Source: Stratiolaelaps scimitus (taxonomy: Eukaryota > Arthropoda > Arachnida > Mesostigmata > Laelapidae). Taken from it: DNA of 64,000 nucleotides. How positions within the stretch are numbered: the stretch's first letter is position 1; each line of letters opens with the position of its first letter. A program made the translations under genes and the position numbers. Below, in pieces: positions 48,115 through 60,689 of the stretch. The notes under the pieces were generated by a model, which saw only the letters and a list, made by a program, of their open reading frames with translations, made no database searches and was not told the DNA's origin. The stretch covers positions 5,860,001 through 5,924,000 of the forward strand of contig JABWDB010000005.1 of the NCBI GenBank assembly GCA_019614645.1, written 5' to 3'.

Positions 48115-48438
48115 GCGTTAGGGGTGGGATCTTCGGGGCCCGTTGTGCCTCTGATGGGACCGAAACTACGGAGGAAAAGGTGGCCACCGCGGCTACAAGT
48201 GGCCCCTACCAGTACCCCCCTCCCCATTAACAATATGGAGACGTTAACTGTCTACGACGATACGCCTCCCATCCAATCGCGATCCTACTCCCGCTCAGAT
48301 GACGGCGGGGCGAGGCCGCCCCTCGTCGATTCCGTGCCACGAAGTCGCCCCGAGCGATCTCTTGTTACTCATTTGGCGGAGACGGCTGGCCCTCTCGCGA
48401 GATCCCGTTCGGCCGTGACTACTTTGCTACGCCCTTAG
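48115..48438 (+). CDS. Possible terminal coding exon, product unknown
   Basis: A frame of about 107 codons follows a possible acceptor GAGTCCAG (ending 48114) and stops at TAG 48436-48438. The translation is basic, proline- and serine-rich, for example PPIQSRSYSRSDDGG, and ends in ARSRSAVTTLLRP. Codon use looks more like the sure genes than the local background does. There is no in-frame ATG until PLMGP, so it would be an internal or terminal exon. No domain is recognised; it could be a disordered protein tail. Confidence 0.3.
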   Translation, partial: ALGVGSSGPVVPLMGPKLRRKRWPPRLQVAPTSTPLPINNMETLTVYDDTPPIQSRSYSRSDDGGARPPLVDSVPRSRPERSLVTHLAETAGPLARSRSAVTTLLRP

Positions 48439-48933
48439 CCTCGATTCATCTACGTCCCAACAAGTCAAACTGGCGGCTCCATCTACTCGACGTAGGCGAC
48501 CGTTCTAGCTATGACGTACAACACTGAATATCTAGATATTCGACTGTGATTATTGCCGGCGCGCGCGATTTCGCGGGACACAATTATGCCGGTGTAAGAT
48601 TAGTGTACGGAGCGAGCTGTGTCGAAATGCGCAATCCGCCTAATTGGCTAGGTGTTACATACATCGTTGTAATGATGCACCATCGAAACTAACTGGTGTT
48701 TAGGAGACGGGGCCAATTTTGCGAACTGCACAAGCTACAGGTTGCTTTTGTCCAAATGCGCGAAGATAGTGGGTGGGGCTTTTGGTTTCTAGGAGAGCCC
48801 ATTTTTAATCGTATGCGAAACTGCAACATCGGAATAATTCAGATAAAGCCGAATAACAATGAAAAAAGTAAACGAAATATGTGAGTACATAAGGGTTGCT
48901 TTGTAAACAAGAACAATGACAATATTATTAGAG

Positions 48934-49085
48934 TAATAATAATAATAATAATAAGAATTAATAAATATTATAGTAATTATAACACGAATTAATAAATAAT
49001 ATAGTAATAATAATACGAATTAATAAATATTATAGCAATAATAATAATAATACGAATTAATAAATATGATAGTAATAAAAACGAA
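48934..49085 (+). repeat. Four-unit AT-rich minisatellite with embedded (AAT)n
   Basis: The motif GAATTAATAAATA begins at 48955, 48986, 49017 and 49054, giving units of 31, 31 and 37 bases and a partial last unit. Each unit also contains TATAGTAAT or a near variant and a variable number of AAT triplets; the 37-base unit has two extra triplets. Confidence 0.9.
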
Positions 49086-49749
49086 CACAGTTCAACGTTC
49101 CAGGTGGCACGCCGGTAGTCATAGAATTTGCCGAGGGTGGGCTGCCTATCAAATGTCTCCATAGGGCAATCCTCCTGTTCGTATCAGTGACGTTTAGTCT
49201 TGAAAGTCTTGCTGAAGGCTAACCTTGGGAAGCGTCGCGGCGTCGTGACATCTACACCATGCCGTAGCATCTGGCAAGATCGGCCTCATGTGACAAGCAG
49301 TAGCGACGTTGGTTTGTCTTGCAATCGTTGCGTAACAGTGAGAATCAGTCCCAGAGCAGAGGTACGAAAAATAACGAGTGACAGTGGCATCAAATCGGTT
49401 CTGTTGATTGTGATGATGTAACGAAGATATCAACATTGGCATGTTGATCCCAATAGGAATATGCCTGCGGCGTCGCCCGCGGCCTCTCGATACTCATGCC
49501 GTGTATGTATTATATCTATTCCTCATCCCACTGGTGTTGAAGCTTAGCTGTCGTCCAGGTAGAGTTGCAGTTGATGCCAACGCCGTTTACGGTCGTTGTG
49601 CTGTTGTTGCTTGCGTGTGCGGGTACACCTGTATGGTACCACTATCCCGAGATAGGGTTGTTGAAGTTGGAGAACACCTTGGAGGAGCCCGATGATAATT
49701 ACCCTTATTTCCGTCTAGCGTAACCTAACGGAAATAGGTGTAGGTGACG

Positions 49750-49800
49750 ATGACTTGAACCGCGTTATTTGAGCTGTTGTCCTTGTGTGACAGGCCTCGG
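49750..49800 (-). repeat. Shared block D with tRNA-like B-box
   Basis: The minus strand reads GAGGCCTGTCACACAAGG, ACAACAGCT and then GCGGTTCAAGTCATC, the last part resembling a B-box. The first about 30 bases match the minus strand at about 2839-2868 (GAGGCCTGTCACATAGGGG, AACAGCT). The arm-like TGTCACACA suggests a tRNA-Val relation, which is speculative. Confidence 0.35.
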
Positions 49801-50401
49801 CCCCGACTTAAATTAAGATCGATCGTCCCGACCAGGTACGGGACGGGCGAGCTTTGTTTAAGATCCTTGAAGACAAAGCAGGTAGGTACACACCTTGCGA
49901 TAGTGAGCCTAGAGGAGTGGGCAACTATTGCGCAGTATTAGGTGTTGCACTGTTGGATTCCTGGGATCCGGCACTTTTCATTAGGGTCTCTCGTTACTCA
50001 AATTCATAATAATGTAATGCTGAGACGCTTTACCGAGGTTATGAGCCATACAGGGTCAACCCAAATGAAAGCATTGTAAGGTGCAAATAAAATAGTCAAC
50101 GGTTAGATAAGGCTACCGTGATTTGCTGCTTGACTTGATAAAAAAAATAAGACAAGAGGATAGTGAGGACTTCGGGGACTGCCTGACCTAAAATGTTAAT
50201 GCTCCCATCTAGATATTTCGCGACAGGCACCGAGGCGTCGATAAATCGAATTTCTAATGCCTCGATTCATTGGTCATTACGAGGCCCCATGTACGGGCCC
50301 GTTGAGTGTGTCCTGTTTCTGATCACTGTATCCTCGTGTACTTCACATGTGGCTGACCCTAGAGCTGGACCAGTATTGGGCGACTTCTTTAGGCAACCTC
50401 C

Positions 50402-50869
50402 ATGAATAGCCGAATCGCACATTTCACCTCAACGCCCAACCTTTTTGCCGTTGTATTAAAGCTCCCCGTCCTTGGTGGTCTGCCGTTAGCCCTGCTCCTG
50501 TTCCTCTCTACCTCGGAGCAAGCTTGGTACCTGACATCGAACCAAACGAATTGTATGCATGTAAATTGCCTTCGAGCTCACTTCCTCGAGCTTAGGTTAT
50601 TACTTCGTAGCAGTCCTTCCCCGTCCGTCGTACAGATCCGAGTTCGTACTGTTCACGGCGTATGCCGGTCCAGGGCGGCGAATTCAGCCCCAGCACAGCG
50701 AAAGCTCACGGTAGAACCCGGTCGGGCAGAGCACGCCTGTTTTGTATCCAGACTATTAGGCCAGGTGTCAGTCAACGGGACGCTACGTAGTATCTACAAT
50801 ACGTCGGGTAGAGAAGCTCGCGCGAATTCGCTTTGCCATCAGCAAAACTCTCATTTCGCCGACAACTGA
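50402..50869 (+). CDS. Unidentified ORF with signal-like hydrophobic segment
   Basis: From ATG 50402 the frame runs 155 codons. Residues about 16-38 are hydrophobic (PVLGGLPLALLLFLSTS), and several N-glycosylation sequons follow (NQT, NGT, NTS) with scattered cysteines. No family is recognised. The hydrophobic segment starts late for a signal peptide. Chance remains the simpler explanation for an isolated frame of this size. Confidence 0.15.
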   Translation: MNSRIAHFTSTPNLFAVVLKLPVLGGLPLALLLFLSTSEQAWYLTSNQTNCMHVNCLRAHFLELRLLLRSSPSPSVVQIRVRTVHGVCRSRAANSAPAQRKLTVEPGRAEHACFVSRLLGQVSVNGTLRSIYNTSGREARANSLCHQQNSHFADN

Positions 50870-52499
50870 AACACTCGCGGATCGTGGTCTCGTAGAATTT
50901 ACATACGAGACACATCCACTCTACCCCGCAGCTAGATCCCACACGGTGCCCGTTCAGCCCCGCTGGAACCCCGATTTTCATGGCATGCCCCGAGACATCA
51001 TCATTTGTTCACATTTACCCCCGACCAGACCCCCTCCGGAGGACAGCGGCAGCGCACGGCGATGAAATGAAGCTTAATAGTTGAGTAGAAGCAATAGTAG
51101 TGTGTATAGAGTGGTTAGGATTAACGACAAGATATAAAGAGGAAATAAACGGCCAGATGATATCTGATATCTCTATCTCTGAATGACACGGTGACTGACC
51201 TTAGATGTGACCAGCTGTGTGGTGGCATGGCCTGGGCGGTTAGTACGCATCTCGTTGAATGCGGCTGCCATGGAAACACTGAGCAGCACCACGATTTGGT
51301 ATCGATCGCCGATTCGATCCGCAGAAATCGCGGTTTGACTGTGGCATGGCTGACATTGTCCTGCCATCGTAATTGGTCTGTTGGAGAACGTCCAGATAAG
51401 TCCAGTGTGATCGACATGATAGGTCCTTGAAGCAGTACCACACAGCGGTACTGATGCCTGCCGTCGAAGGCCAGCTGAGGGTCATCTAAGACAGAAAAAA
51501 TCGATATGGCCAACTATCGTGCATAATACGATATGATATTATAGAACTGACGCCACATCTGCCATTTTCATAATCGTCGCACGAGACGTAGCTAAAAGAC
51601 AGTTTACAAAGGGTGGCCCGGACGGGTTCACTGTTTGTTTTTTTGTTGTAACTTGAATACTTGTGTGATTTTGTTTTAATTGGCAATGCAATTATTGCGC
51701 TAAATGCATTCGACGCCTGTTTGCAGCCTATTCAGACGCGCTACCCAAACTTCATCTCGGTCCGACGCTTCCAAAGGCCTGCGATGACAGGAGACACTAT
51801 CGGAGAGTCCTGCACTAGGCCGAAAGGCGCAGTTGTTAGGGTCGCTTTAAAGTGCGTACGACGTCCTGGAAAGGCGTCGGCCTTCCCTGTGGCGTACTCC
51901 GTCGTGTGATTGGTCGGTTAGACGCAGTAAACTCGTAGTGAAATAAAGTTCGCCAGTGCGAATTAATTAACTCGACGCGAGAAACAGCTAGGCGTGTTTC
52001 CTCGCCTCATCCTCTGGACTCCTCGAATAGCTCGAGCTCAGCTGAGTCATCAGAGCGTATCCATCCATTTAGATCTCCGGGGGGTTTCTCGCCTTTGTGG
52101 CGACGCTTTCCGCCCTGCGACCACACCACACCGCAGCCACGGCATCCGAGCCTCTGGTCGTCATGACGCTGCAGCTGAGAGGGACACCCAAACATGGGTC
52201 CGTCTATCTCTCTATTGCTCTCTCTCTCTCTCTTCCGTCCTGTCGCAGGCGATCCTCGAACCCTAGTACTGGGAGTTGCTGTCCGTCGATGGCGGCGCCG
52301 ACGGCCAAGGCAGTGGCGGGGGCATCAAGAAACAGGGAGGCTTACGGTTCACTCTACACTTCGCCCTTGTGCCGCTGTCGCACGCTGCTGCCTGGTGCGC
52401 GGTCACACATCAGCTACCTAGGTAGCCGACGCCGTAAATGGTAAAGGTTGTTCACCGGCGAGCGTGACCTAGACATTATAGCTAAGCCATTATACGGGT

Positions 52500-55400
52500 T
52501 TCAGGAGCAGCAGCGACAACAGGAACGTATGCGATGACAATACAGTGACGATCTGGTTGGACGCCCTCGAGGTCCGATCGCCATCGTGGGCTGGGGAAAC
52601 ATAATGGGAAACATAAGATTTACCCATGTGTCTATTAAACGAGCATAACATTATTATATAATGATTACTCCTACGATGATTGTTATTGTTATTGCTGCAT
52701 ACGTCACGCCTGAGATCGTTTCGGTAGGAAAGAAGTGCTGAATGACGTCCACCCAAAGAGGCTGTCGACAGTTGATATAGGCGACCTAGCGAGCATAATA
52801 ATAGTGGTGATAATTAGGGATGGACGGCGGCGAACCAGGATAATGCGATTAGAAGATCACCAGATAGGTACTTATTCATGTGGGACGTGCAGTTGTCCCT
52901 GTACTAATGCCGTGTCGTCATTAAATGACCAGAGCAGATGCCAAATTGAAAGCTCGCTGGCGATGATTTGTGATCAAGCAATGTCGAAAGGCGGATAACA
53001 CTGTGCTACAAATGTATTCGCCTAAACAAGCAAAGGCGAACAGAGGCAACGACAGCGCTCATCGGATAACTGATATCGCTTAATGTCCATTCACGCCGGT
53101 TGATATCGTCGACGTCGTGTCCATCTCCTCAATTGTGCTCGCGGATTTTCCGAATTTCGTGAAACTGCAACACCGTGCTCTGCAATACGAGATTATGATA
53201 CAAGAGTGCGTGTCAACGTCAACGCACGCCGGCACCGATTCTCTGAAAGTTGAAAGTTGATTGACTCGAGATGGCGACGTCACAGGCCGACGGGCAAGCT
53301 TCCCAGAAACAGGCGCAGCAAGCCGTAGGGACAGGGTCACGAGGTTCGCCTTCTCCGTAGTAATAATAATGTCGTCGGCGATGAGTTCGACATTCGCGAT
53401 GTTCCCGCCATCCACTCCACCCAGTGGGGCTGAACGGACAACCAATTGGTTGGATGCAATAGCCCACCTGTCGGTCGAGCTCGTGCTGTGTCCGTTTTTG
53501 CTCTCGTTCATACGACGCGAGCAGTGACCTCCCCCTGCTGGTCAACCTTCCCTCCGGGCTTAATCATCCATGTAATAGTGATTATTTGCCTTCATTTCTA
53601 GTGGCAGAGGCCGCCACCAATAGATGGTGGTGCTCGAGACCATTTTCTCTACTGCTGCAATAAAACGACAAATCGAATCGTGCCAATCGAGCGGGAGCGC
53701 CCGCGGTGTCGTTAGATAATAATTCTGAGGAAACACTGGTGCTTGTAGTCTGACATGATTAATCTACTCCGTGTACCGAGTGTTAGAAATAATACTATGA
53801 CATGCTGACACCGTGCTGGTGCGATGGGCATCTTTTTGCTATTTATACGGCTATGGTTGCATTATGTGTGATATGATAGAATGCACTGTCTGCAACCTGT
53901 TGGTTGGAAGGGGGCGGGGTCGCTCGAGACCGATCTTTATTGTAGCATATTTGTTATGAGCGTCTTGAAAGCGCCAAAAAAGCTGCCTGTCTCACTGAGA
54001 TTTCTCTACGAAGAGTGCGATTTTCTCCAGAAAGTGTGTTCAGCTTACTCGTATGCAGCCGGCGACGAGAACTCCAGATGAGGTTCTCAAAGATATAATG
54101 GGTAGGTAGAGAGATGACGCTCGCTATATCATCTGTTTAAGAGTATGTTCTAATCCGACTTCGCATTGCTCTACCTACTTAGGGTTGAAAAAACGGGACA
54201 AATGTAAGACACTCCGAGTGCTCAATAGTTGCTGAACGAACTGATCCAGGCGAGACGACCTGGACATTAACGATTACAAAGAGGCATGTCTTGAGATCAT
54301 TATTATTAAATCAAACGGGGTGCCTAATGCAGCTAATGGGCGTACATTAAAAATAATGAAAGAAAAAATCATACCAAAAATAGCGAGACACACTACATTA
54401 CAGAAAAGGGTGTTGCCCATGCTCGTCTCAGATGTGCAACAGATCGAATTTCTGTCGTCTCGTAGTAAACTTCACAGGAAACAGTAGATGCGTTGAATTA
54501 TTTACGAATGATTGTAACTGATTCTCAGAAATGCGCTTGATTTCACATTAATGTCAAACTATAATAGAATGCTGTACCGATTCTCAGCTAGGCATTGCTT
54601 GAGTCTGGTAGTTTAAAATTCACGGACAGCTGGCGTAAACGTTCGAGATGTCATTTTTGCTTGTTACAGTATTTATTCGCAATTTCTATGTCGGTTTTCA
54701 TGGAACGTGTACAATACATGATAAATTATGTACTAGATTATGCAATAGAGTTTCGACAATTCTTGAAACTAACTTCAATAGAAAATGCCATACGGGTCTC
54801 CACCTATAAGCGCGAGCTTCAGACATTCCAAGAATTGGGTCGGTAGCCGTATGACAAGCAGTTCCTAGATGTTTGCTCTATGGTGCTGTTTGCTCGATCG
54901 AACGTATTTTTGTTGTCCTCGTCCGTCGCAGTGAGAGACCCGCTCGCCACACATCACATGCTCAATCCAACAATAGAATCCGACTATTCGATGTTACAAA
55001 ACGTCGCGTTAAGACGCCGATAGGCACAAACAACGGTGCCGCATTGTTCACTTCAGAACAATGTGCCCAGCGTGTGTATTCGCGGCTGGTGCTGCTGCGA
55101 CCATTGCTAACCGATGTTAGCAATGGAACATTCGGCCGTGGCCACGTGCGCGCGGCGTAGACGGACAAGCCTACGGTTCTGTAAAGCAGCCTGCGGGTGT
55201 AATGTTTACCGAATGGTCTGGTGTAAGCGACGGACTCGACTCATGGACAAGCTCCGTAACCCATAGCGGTTACAGACTGACTGGTGGGCGCGGTCAACTC
55301 GGCGTACCCTTCGTGGGTCCGCAAATGTCTTACCGTGAGTGGAGCTCATTTACTGAATGTTCAATAGACAGCTTCGGAAAGGGGTCGACGAGAGCAGCGC

Positions 55401-55600
55401 ATCGCCAGGTATGAACGTAAAGACAAAGGCTTCTGTCGTTCTAGGAAACTCTCTACAACCCTAATCACCTCGTTCGCCCGTCATAACCTAGTTGTTGAGT
55501 AAATTCAACAAGCTGGTTGGTGCTTTGCCAGTCGGCGTCTTCCAATCGACCGACATCGATTTTAGTCAACTTTAGAATTGAGCAGCAGCCTGCACACGAG
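52500..55600. other. Non-coding stretch, nothing firmly recognised
   Basis: It contains short triplet runs (AAT near 53358-53370) and open frames on both strands around 53080-53545 that cannot be told from chance. Between about 54070 and 54600 even short frames are rare and the DNA is AT-rich. Confidence 0.35.
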
Positions 55601-55665
55601 AGGGACTGTAGTGTAGTGGTTGCGAGATACACGGGCCATGGGGGCTGCGAGCCTTACAGGACCCC
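55600..55665 (+). repeat. tRNA-like A-box relic
   Basis: CTGTAGTGTAGTGGTTGCGAG is a strong match to the D-arm/A-box region of tRNAs of the Gly/Glu/Asp/Val type. Following GGGCTGCGAGCCTTACAGG is at best a degraded B-box. It is probably a decayed tRNA gene or a SINE head. Confidence 0.3.
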
Positions 55666-56766
55666 ACCAGCGCGAGCTGAGCCAATATTATGGTGATTAT
55701 TATTAGCTGGCTGCTGCCGCTGTCTCTGCGGTTCGGTCACGCCGCAACAACCACCTGTGACCTTGAGGACGTTTTCAGGGTTCGTAGGGGAGTAACCTAG
55801 ACGAGAGGCGTAGAGAGCAGCTCGAAACAGAGGTGTGCGTCTGACGGCCGGCCATCGCCACGGAGGATTGGGCAAAGAGGTCAGAGGCCTGGCGTCCGTG
55901 ACGCGACTCCGGGCCAGAACGATATCAGCACGATCATGGATCCATAGGCGGACATAGCTGCCATTCGAAAGGAGCACACAATTCGCATGCAAATACCACA
56001 GCCACTCCGCACGGAGCTGGGGGGACGGTGGAAGCGTCATGCACGCACTCCTGATCCAGAGGCATCCCGAACCAAAGCTACCTGCCCTGCCTGGCCTAAT
56101 CCTGTCCAAACCAATTTACGATGTTGTTCCGTCCGCCTACGCACACAGACGTTGTCTCGAGGTTGTTTCAAGCACGCTCAGTGCACGTGCGAACCGGAAT
56201 GTATGCGACCTGGTGGTCAACACGCAGCAGGGAACACTGGTCGAATTCGGAGCATCAAGCCAAGTGGTGCTGCCTGCTCAGGAGACGCGCACACGGGGAG
56301 CGCAAGGACGCTCCGATCGTCATATGTGGATTGGGGTTGCGTACGAAGTCAGTACTACGACATAATCAGCTACATAACGGTAGGGGGAATAGCAGCAGCA
56401 ACGGCCTGAACTGCCAGAATCGTTTGCAAGTTGTTCGCTCAACTTCGCCGCCCGCTCTCGCGGCGACGCAGCCCACTTTCCACTGTTGACCCCCCAATCT
56501 ACAATGTTCTTTGCCTCTTCATTGTAGCTGCGCAGGCTTGGCCTGCTGTAGCACTATGAGAAGTGCTGCCGGCGTCGTTTGCGCAGCCGTACGTCGCCGA
56601 GACATTGATCAGATCGGTGGCGTGCACGTGGTCATTTAGCTCCTGCAGGGCCGGATAAGGCAAGGGTCTCCAGGCCTCCGGGAAGTGGCCGTCGGGTGTA
56701 CGGCCACTGCTTCAGGGACCACCGCTGCTAGCTACCTCCGTCGTAATCGCAACAGCGCGACGGTGC

Positions 56767-57036
56767 TTAGGGGGGGAGAGAGGGGTTCCGTGTGTTCGAG
56801 TCGGGGGTTGTTCCACAATGACGCCCCCGCGATGGGCGCCGTACCGACGATGGCAACTCCTCAGGATCGGCAAGCGCAAAACCGAAGTTCACCCCGCTCT
56901 CTGAGGAGTCTGTGTTAAACATCAGCAACTCTGCTGAGGGCTGCGGAAAGAGGCTGGGTAGCCGGCTGGTTCCTTCGAAAGCGGTCGATCTTCGATGCAG
57001 CATGAGGACCAGCCTCTCATCGGAGCTAATTTTCCT
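56767..57036 (-). CDS. Possible terminal coding exon on the minus strand, product unknown
   Basis: An open segment of 89 codons follows an acceptor-like TTAAAGCAG (ending 57037) and stops at TAA. The translation is protein-like in its middle (LPSLFPQPSAELLMF, then SGVNFGFALADPEELPSS), with high GC at third positions. The polypyrimidine tract is weak, which counts against the acceptor. No family is recognised. Confidence 0.22.
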   Translation of the reverse strand, partial: RKISSDERLVLMLHRRSTAFEGTSRLPSLFPQPSAELLMFNTDSSESGVNFGFALADPEELPSSVRRPSRGRHCGTTPDSNTRNPSLPP

Positions 57037-57788
57037 CTGCTTTAATACATGTCGAATACGTAAAGTAGTTAACCAACGGAAGGATATTGTGTACAAGCTA
57101 GACGATGACTTCTAAAGTCTCTTCAGTTATTATACATATTAATAAATTAGCGCACGATGCATTATATAAAGATTCAGCTCATTTGTCCGTAAGTATTTAT
57201 GCCGTTTTTGCCGGTGCCTTTTTCCGGCTGCGGTCTAAAGTGTATCATAAACTTGACTGTTTAGTTCTTATTCATTACACTATTACGCCGATACCGTCTT
57301 TGCGAACTCAGGAGATCCAAGTGTGCGTTTCACTCGGAAATAACTGTTTTGTTTTTGGATAGAACGACTGGCTCGTTTTTTTTCCAACGGAATGAGTCCA
57401 ACGCAGACGTGGTCTGCACGAAGGCTGCCGATCTAGCCACCACTCCTCTTAACCTCTGGCGCGTCCATTTGGCTAACGTCTTTAACGTTAGACTTTCGAG
57501 ACTGGTTGGTTAGTCGGACAATGTCCGACGCCCACCACCTGCGGCAGCTGCAGCAGCAGATCGATGATATACGATCTATACTCTAGCTTCCAGCTCTTTC
57601 CTCATGTTCGCAAGCGTGTTTGCGAGTTCGCATACACAGAAACACCGACACACGCACTCACCTGTGCCGAGCTGGGCATCGTTCGCCCATCGCTGTGATT
57701 TATGCCGACTCATATTTCTCGTCGACGCTTTGAATGGTCTTTGCTCTGACGCAGGCCACTGCTATTGTCAGGACCACCGTTGTCAGTT

Positions 57789-57809
57789 GGCGGGCGGGCG
57801 GGCGGGCGG
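57789..57809 (+). other. G-quadruplex-type motif
   Basis: Four GGG runs separated by single C bases, with GG flanks. Such a sequence can fold as a tight quadruplex; it lies about 0.8 kb upstream of the secreted-protein exon. Confidence 0.6.
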
Positions 57810-58665
57810 AGCTGTTTGATGGCGCAATTTTTAGATCGTCAAGATGGATCCCGATAGGATGAGCATATGATAGTTGTATGAGCAGTAGTAGAACAGAATG
57901 CATAGCGGTCCGCAAGGCTGGCAGGTCCCGCGAATCAGCTGGGAATTCGATGGCAATGATGGAAATGTATTGAGACGAGAAAACACTTGTGGATATCGAC
58001 CGTAGGAACACAGCTTAATTGAACATGAGTTAATAGGGCAGGCGTGTCAGTAGTATATTACTGTTATTATCATTTATTACTATTGTCACTATCATTATCG
58101 ACCTTCTTCTCATGTTCTCGTTGTCGACTGTCACGATACAGCTGCGCATGCATGCGTACATATATCCGATAAGTTAAACATAAGTAGGCATTTGCATATC
58201 TTGCGGTTTGCCTTGTCCATTGTTATCGTGCTCGGTTTTAACTATATCAGCAAGCTAAACGCACCCAACAGTATCTTCTAGTCCTGATTTCGCTGCATAG
58301 ACCGCCAGGCTGTCGCGCGGAAGAAGCACATCGAGCGTGGATCTTTTGAACGTTCGTGAAGCTAACTCCCGCTAAAAAAACGACTTGCGTTGTTACGATG
58401 GCCAAGTTCACCGTTCGCTCACCTAGTATCAGCAGGAACTGGAGATTGCTCGACATCCACGGGAGTTAGTTTCTACGAGTTAGCTGCCTCCGACGGGTGG
58501 ATTTCTACAAAATAATAATCGATCTATCTATACGTTTGTCTGTATGCTACCCTTATTCGCTCAGACTCAGCCAGCTACATTCACATGGTGTTTCTTTCTT
58601 CTTCACTTTTTTTTCAGACCTCGCGTGATCCCGTTCCCTGGTAGCAAGCGACGAACTCGCACGCC

Positions 58666-58963
58666 ATGGCCTCAAGGTGGCTTGACCGGATCCTTCGCAA
58701 AATGTCAATCCCTCGCCTCGTCGTGTACTGCCTCCTGGGTCTGCTAGCGTTTACTATTTCGGTAGCTGAGGCGTCCGTGATAGTTCCATCCGCACCTACG
58801 CCGGTATCACCCACAGCGGATCCGGCAGATACGGACGACCTACTGGACTTCTACATAACGGGGCCTGAACGGTACCCGGCGCTTTCGGCCGACATGGACG
58901 TCTACTTTAGCGTTCCACCGACGAACGCCGAGGCGCTACTTGCCAGAGTTGTCGATCGCAGCG
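58666..58963 (+). CDS. Secreted protein precursor, first coding exon (possible peptide-hormone type)
   Basis: An acceptor CACTTTTTTTTCAG ends at 58617. An in-frame TAG (58642-58644) lies in the 48-base leader, so ATG 58666 is the start. The exon has 99 codons plus one base and ends at a consensus donor AGCG|GTGAGT (phase 1). Residues about 17-36 form a signal peptide (VVYCLLGLLAFTISVAEA) with likely cleavage after AEA; Met13 is an alternative start that gives a cleaner signal. The remainder is acidic, Pro/Ser/Thr-rich and then helical (TNAEALLARVVDR), with no cysteine and no dibasic site so far. A signal plus short acidic spacer fits a neuropeptide or small-hormone precursor whose mature peptide lies in a later exon, but no hormone motif is visible. 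The next exon was not found before the window end. Confidence 0.6.
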
Positions 58964-59094
58964 GTGAGTTTGCACAATAGAGATATCGATATGTAGCCAT
59001 CTATCCTACCTTACGATAAACAGAAGGCCACTCGTTCACCACACGAAATATATATATAAACATATATCATCTCTCTGAAATACCCTTCAGACAC

Positions 59095-59095
<1 letters not shown>

Positions 59096-59149
<54 letters not shown>

Positions 59150-59150
59150 C
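59096..59150. repeat. Long (TA)n microsatellite
   Basis: About 55 bases of TA units with one TG interruption, inside the intron after the secreted-protein exon. Confidence 0.95.
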
Positions 59151-60689
59151 GAGACCTTCGATGACTGCCCGTCGAATGAAATGGCATATTTCTGGTTTTC
59201 AATTGATGTATGGAATTGTATATTGAAGTGGAGAGACTATCATTCTCGGCTGATATATCGGCTAGTATCGATCAGTGAGAAGACCGACGGAGCTGACTAT
59301 CATTGCGGACCTCATGAATAAATGCCGTAAAAAAGCATTAGTTTGTGTTTGGAAGATGGTTCTTTTGAAGAATCGATGAACCTCTAGTCTTCTTTGACGT
59401 TTTCCAAGGGACTAATAGAAGGGAACGTATGCATCGACGTCATTACTGTGCTGAGATGAGAGTCAGATTGGTAATTTATTGGACCTCATATACAGAGGGG
59501 GGTGACAATAATAAGCTTACAATTGAAGCAGTATATGTTGCGTTCTGTTAGCCTACTTTCCTCCTAATTGAAAGCGTGCCTTTTCCAAACTGTATACTCA
59601 CGTTACCCAACCGTAGGTCTGCCGCTGTCTCTCCCCTGAATTTATTTCGCGTGAAACCCACTTCCACGAAAGCAGCCGATCTATTACCGATTGCATAGCA
59701 CCCACTCTAGCCAAATCTTAAGATCCATCTCGCTGTTAGCTGACCGCGCAATATCATTGCTTTGATTTTGGTCTGTCTTTTATCAAGTCTTCTTCCAACA
59801 GGAAACTTAGTGCAATATATATATATATATATATACATATAAGATTAGTAGCGGGGTTCAAGCATCGACTTCGCTGTTCCAGATTTCCACTCAAGCAGCG
59901 CGTGTCTGGTTTAGCGGCTCAGAGTTTTGTAACGAAACGCTTCCGCGCAAAGCGTCCCAGTCTGATGCGTTCGACCAGAGTTCCGCTCACCAGCTAGCTA
60001 CCTCGATAGTTCTGCATTGCCTCGTCATCAAAACGCCAGGCCCGCATACAATTTGTACTATGCAGGCTGCCAGTCACATGCAGACATTATTCAATGGTGC
60101 GGAAAAATGCAATGCCTTCCCTTGCTACTACTGCTACGACTTATGAAAGCGGATCTATGGAGGCAATACTTTCCATAAATATGATTTCGCCCCCTCACCC
60201 TCGGTATGTTATGCTATCGTCGTTACGGGAAGTCTGTCCGTACGCTACCAAGAGCAGCCTCTTCATCCCGCAGTAATTAGCGGATATTATACAGGAACGC
60301 ACGTGCCGAATGAGGTTACTTACCCCTGCTTCGTTCAGATGGGGCGCCAAAGGCCAGATCAGCAACAGACCGCAATTGTACTGTACGGGACTGCTTGCAT
60401 TTCGAACTGCATCCGTCGGAAGCCCCAACCGTAAAGCCGTCATGTCTACCTGTGTCCGGCGCTGATGCCCTTTTTAGTGACATGTATACAAAATGTCTAA
60501 GAAAAAAAAGATCTACCATTGGAACGCGGCAGTTCCATCTAGGTCCAAAGCCAGAATCTCATATAGCTCCGAAGATTCGCGCACTCTCTATATAACTTGG
60601 GTTTTGTGGTTCAAAACATTCGTCGGAGGAGTGTTTTGATTCGATTTAGACATTCTGATTGCTACGCACTAAACATTGACGTACCACGA

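Noticed and set aside
48934..49085. CRISPR array
   Set aside because: AT-rich units without unique spacers, in an animal genome; a minisatellite.
55654..56489. Overlapping ORFs of 108-151 codons on both strands
   Set aside because: Three plus frames and one minus frame are open over the same GC-rich DNA; none shows a family motif.
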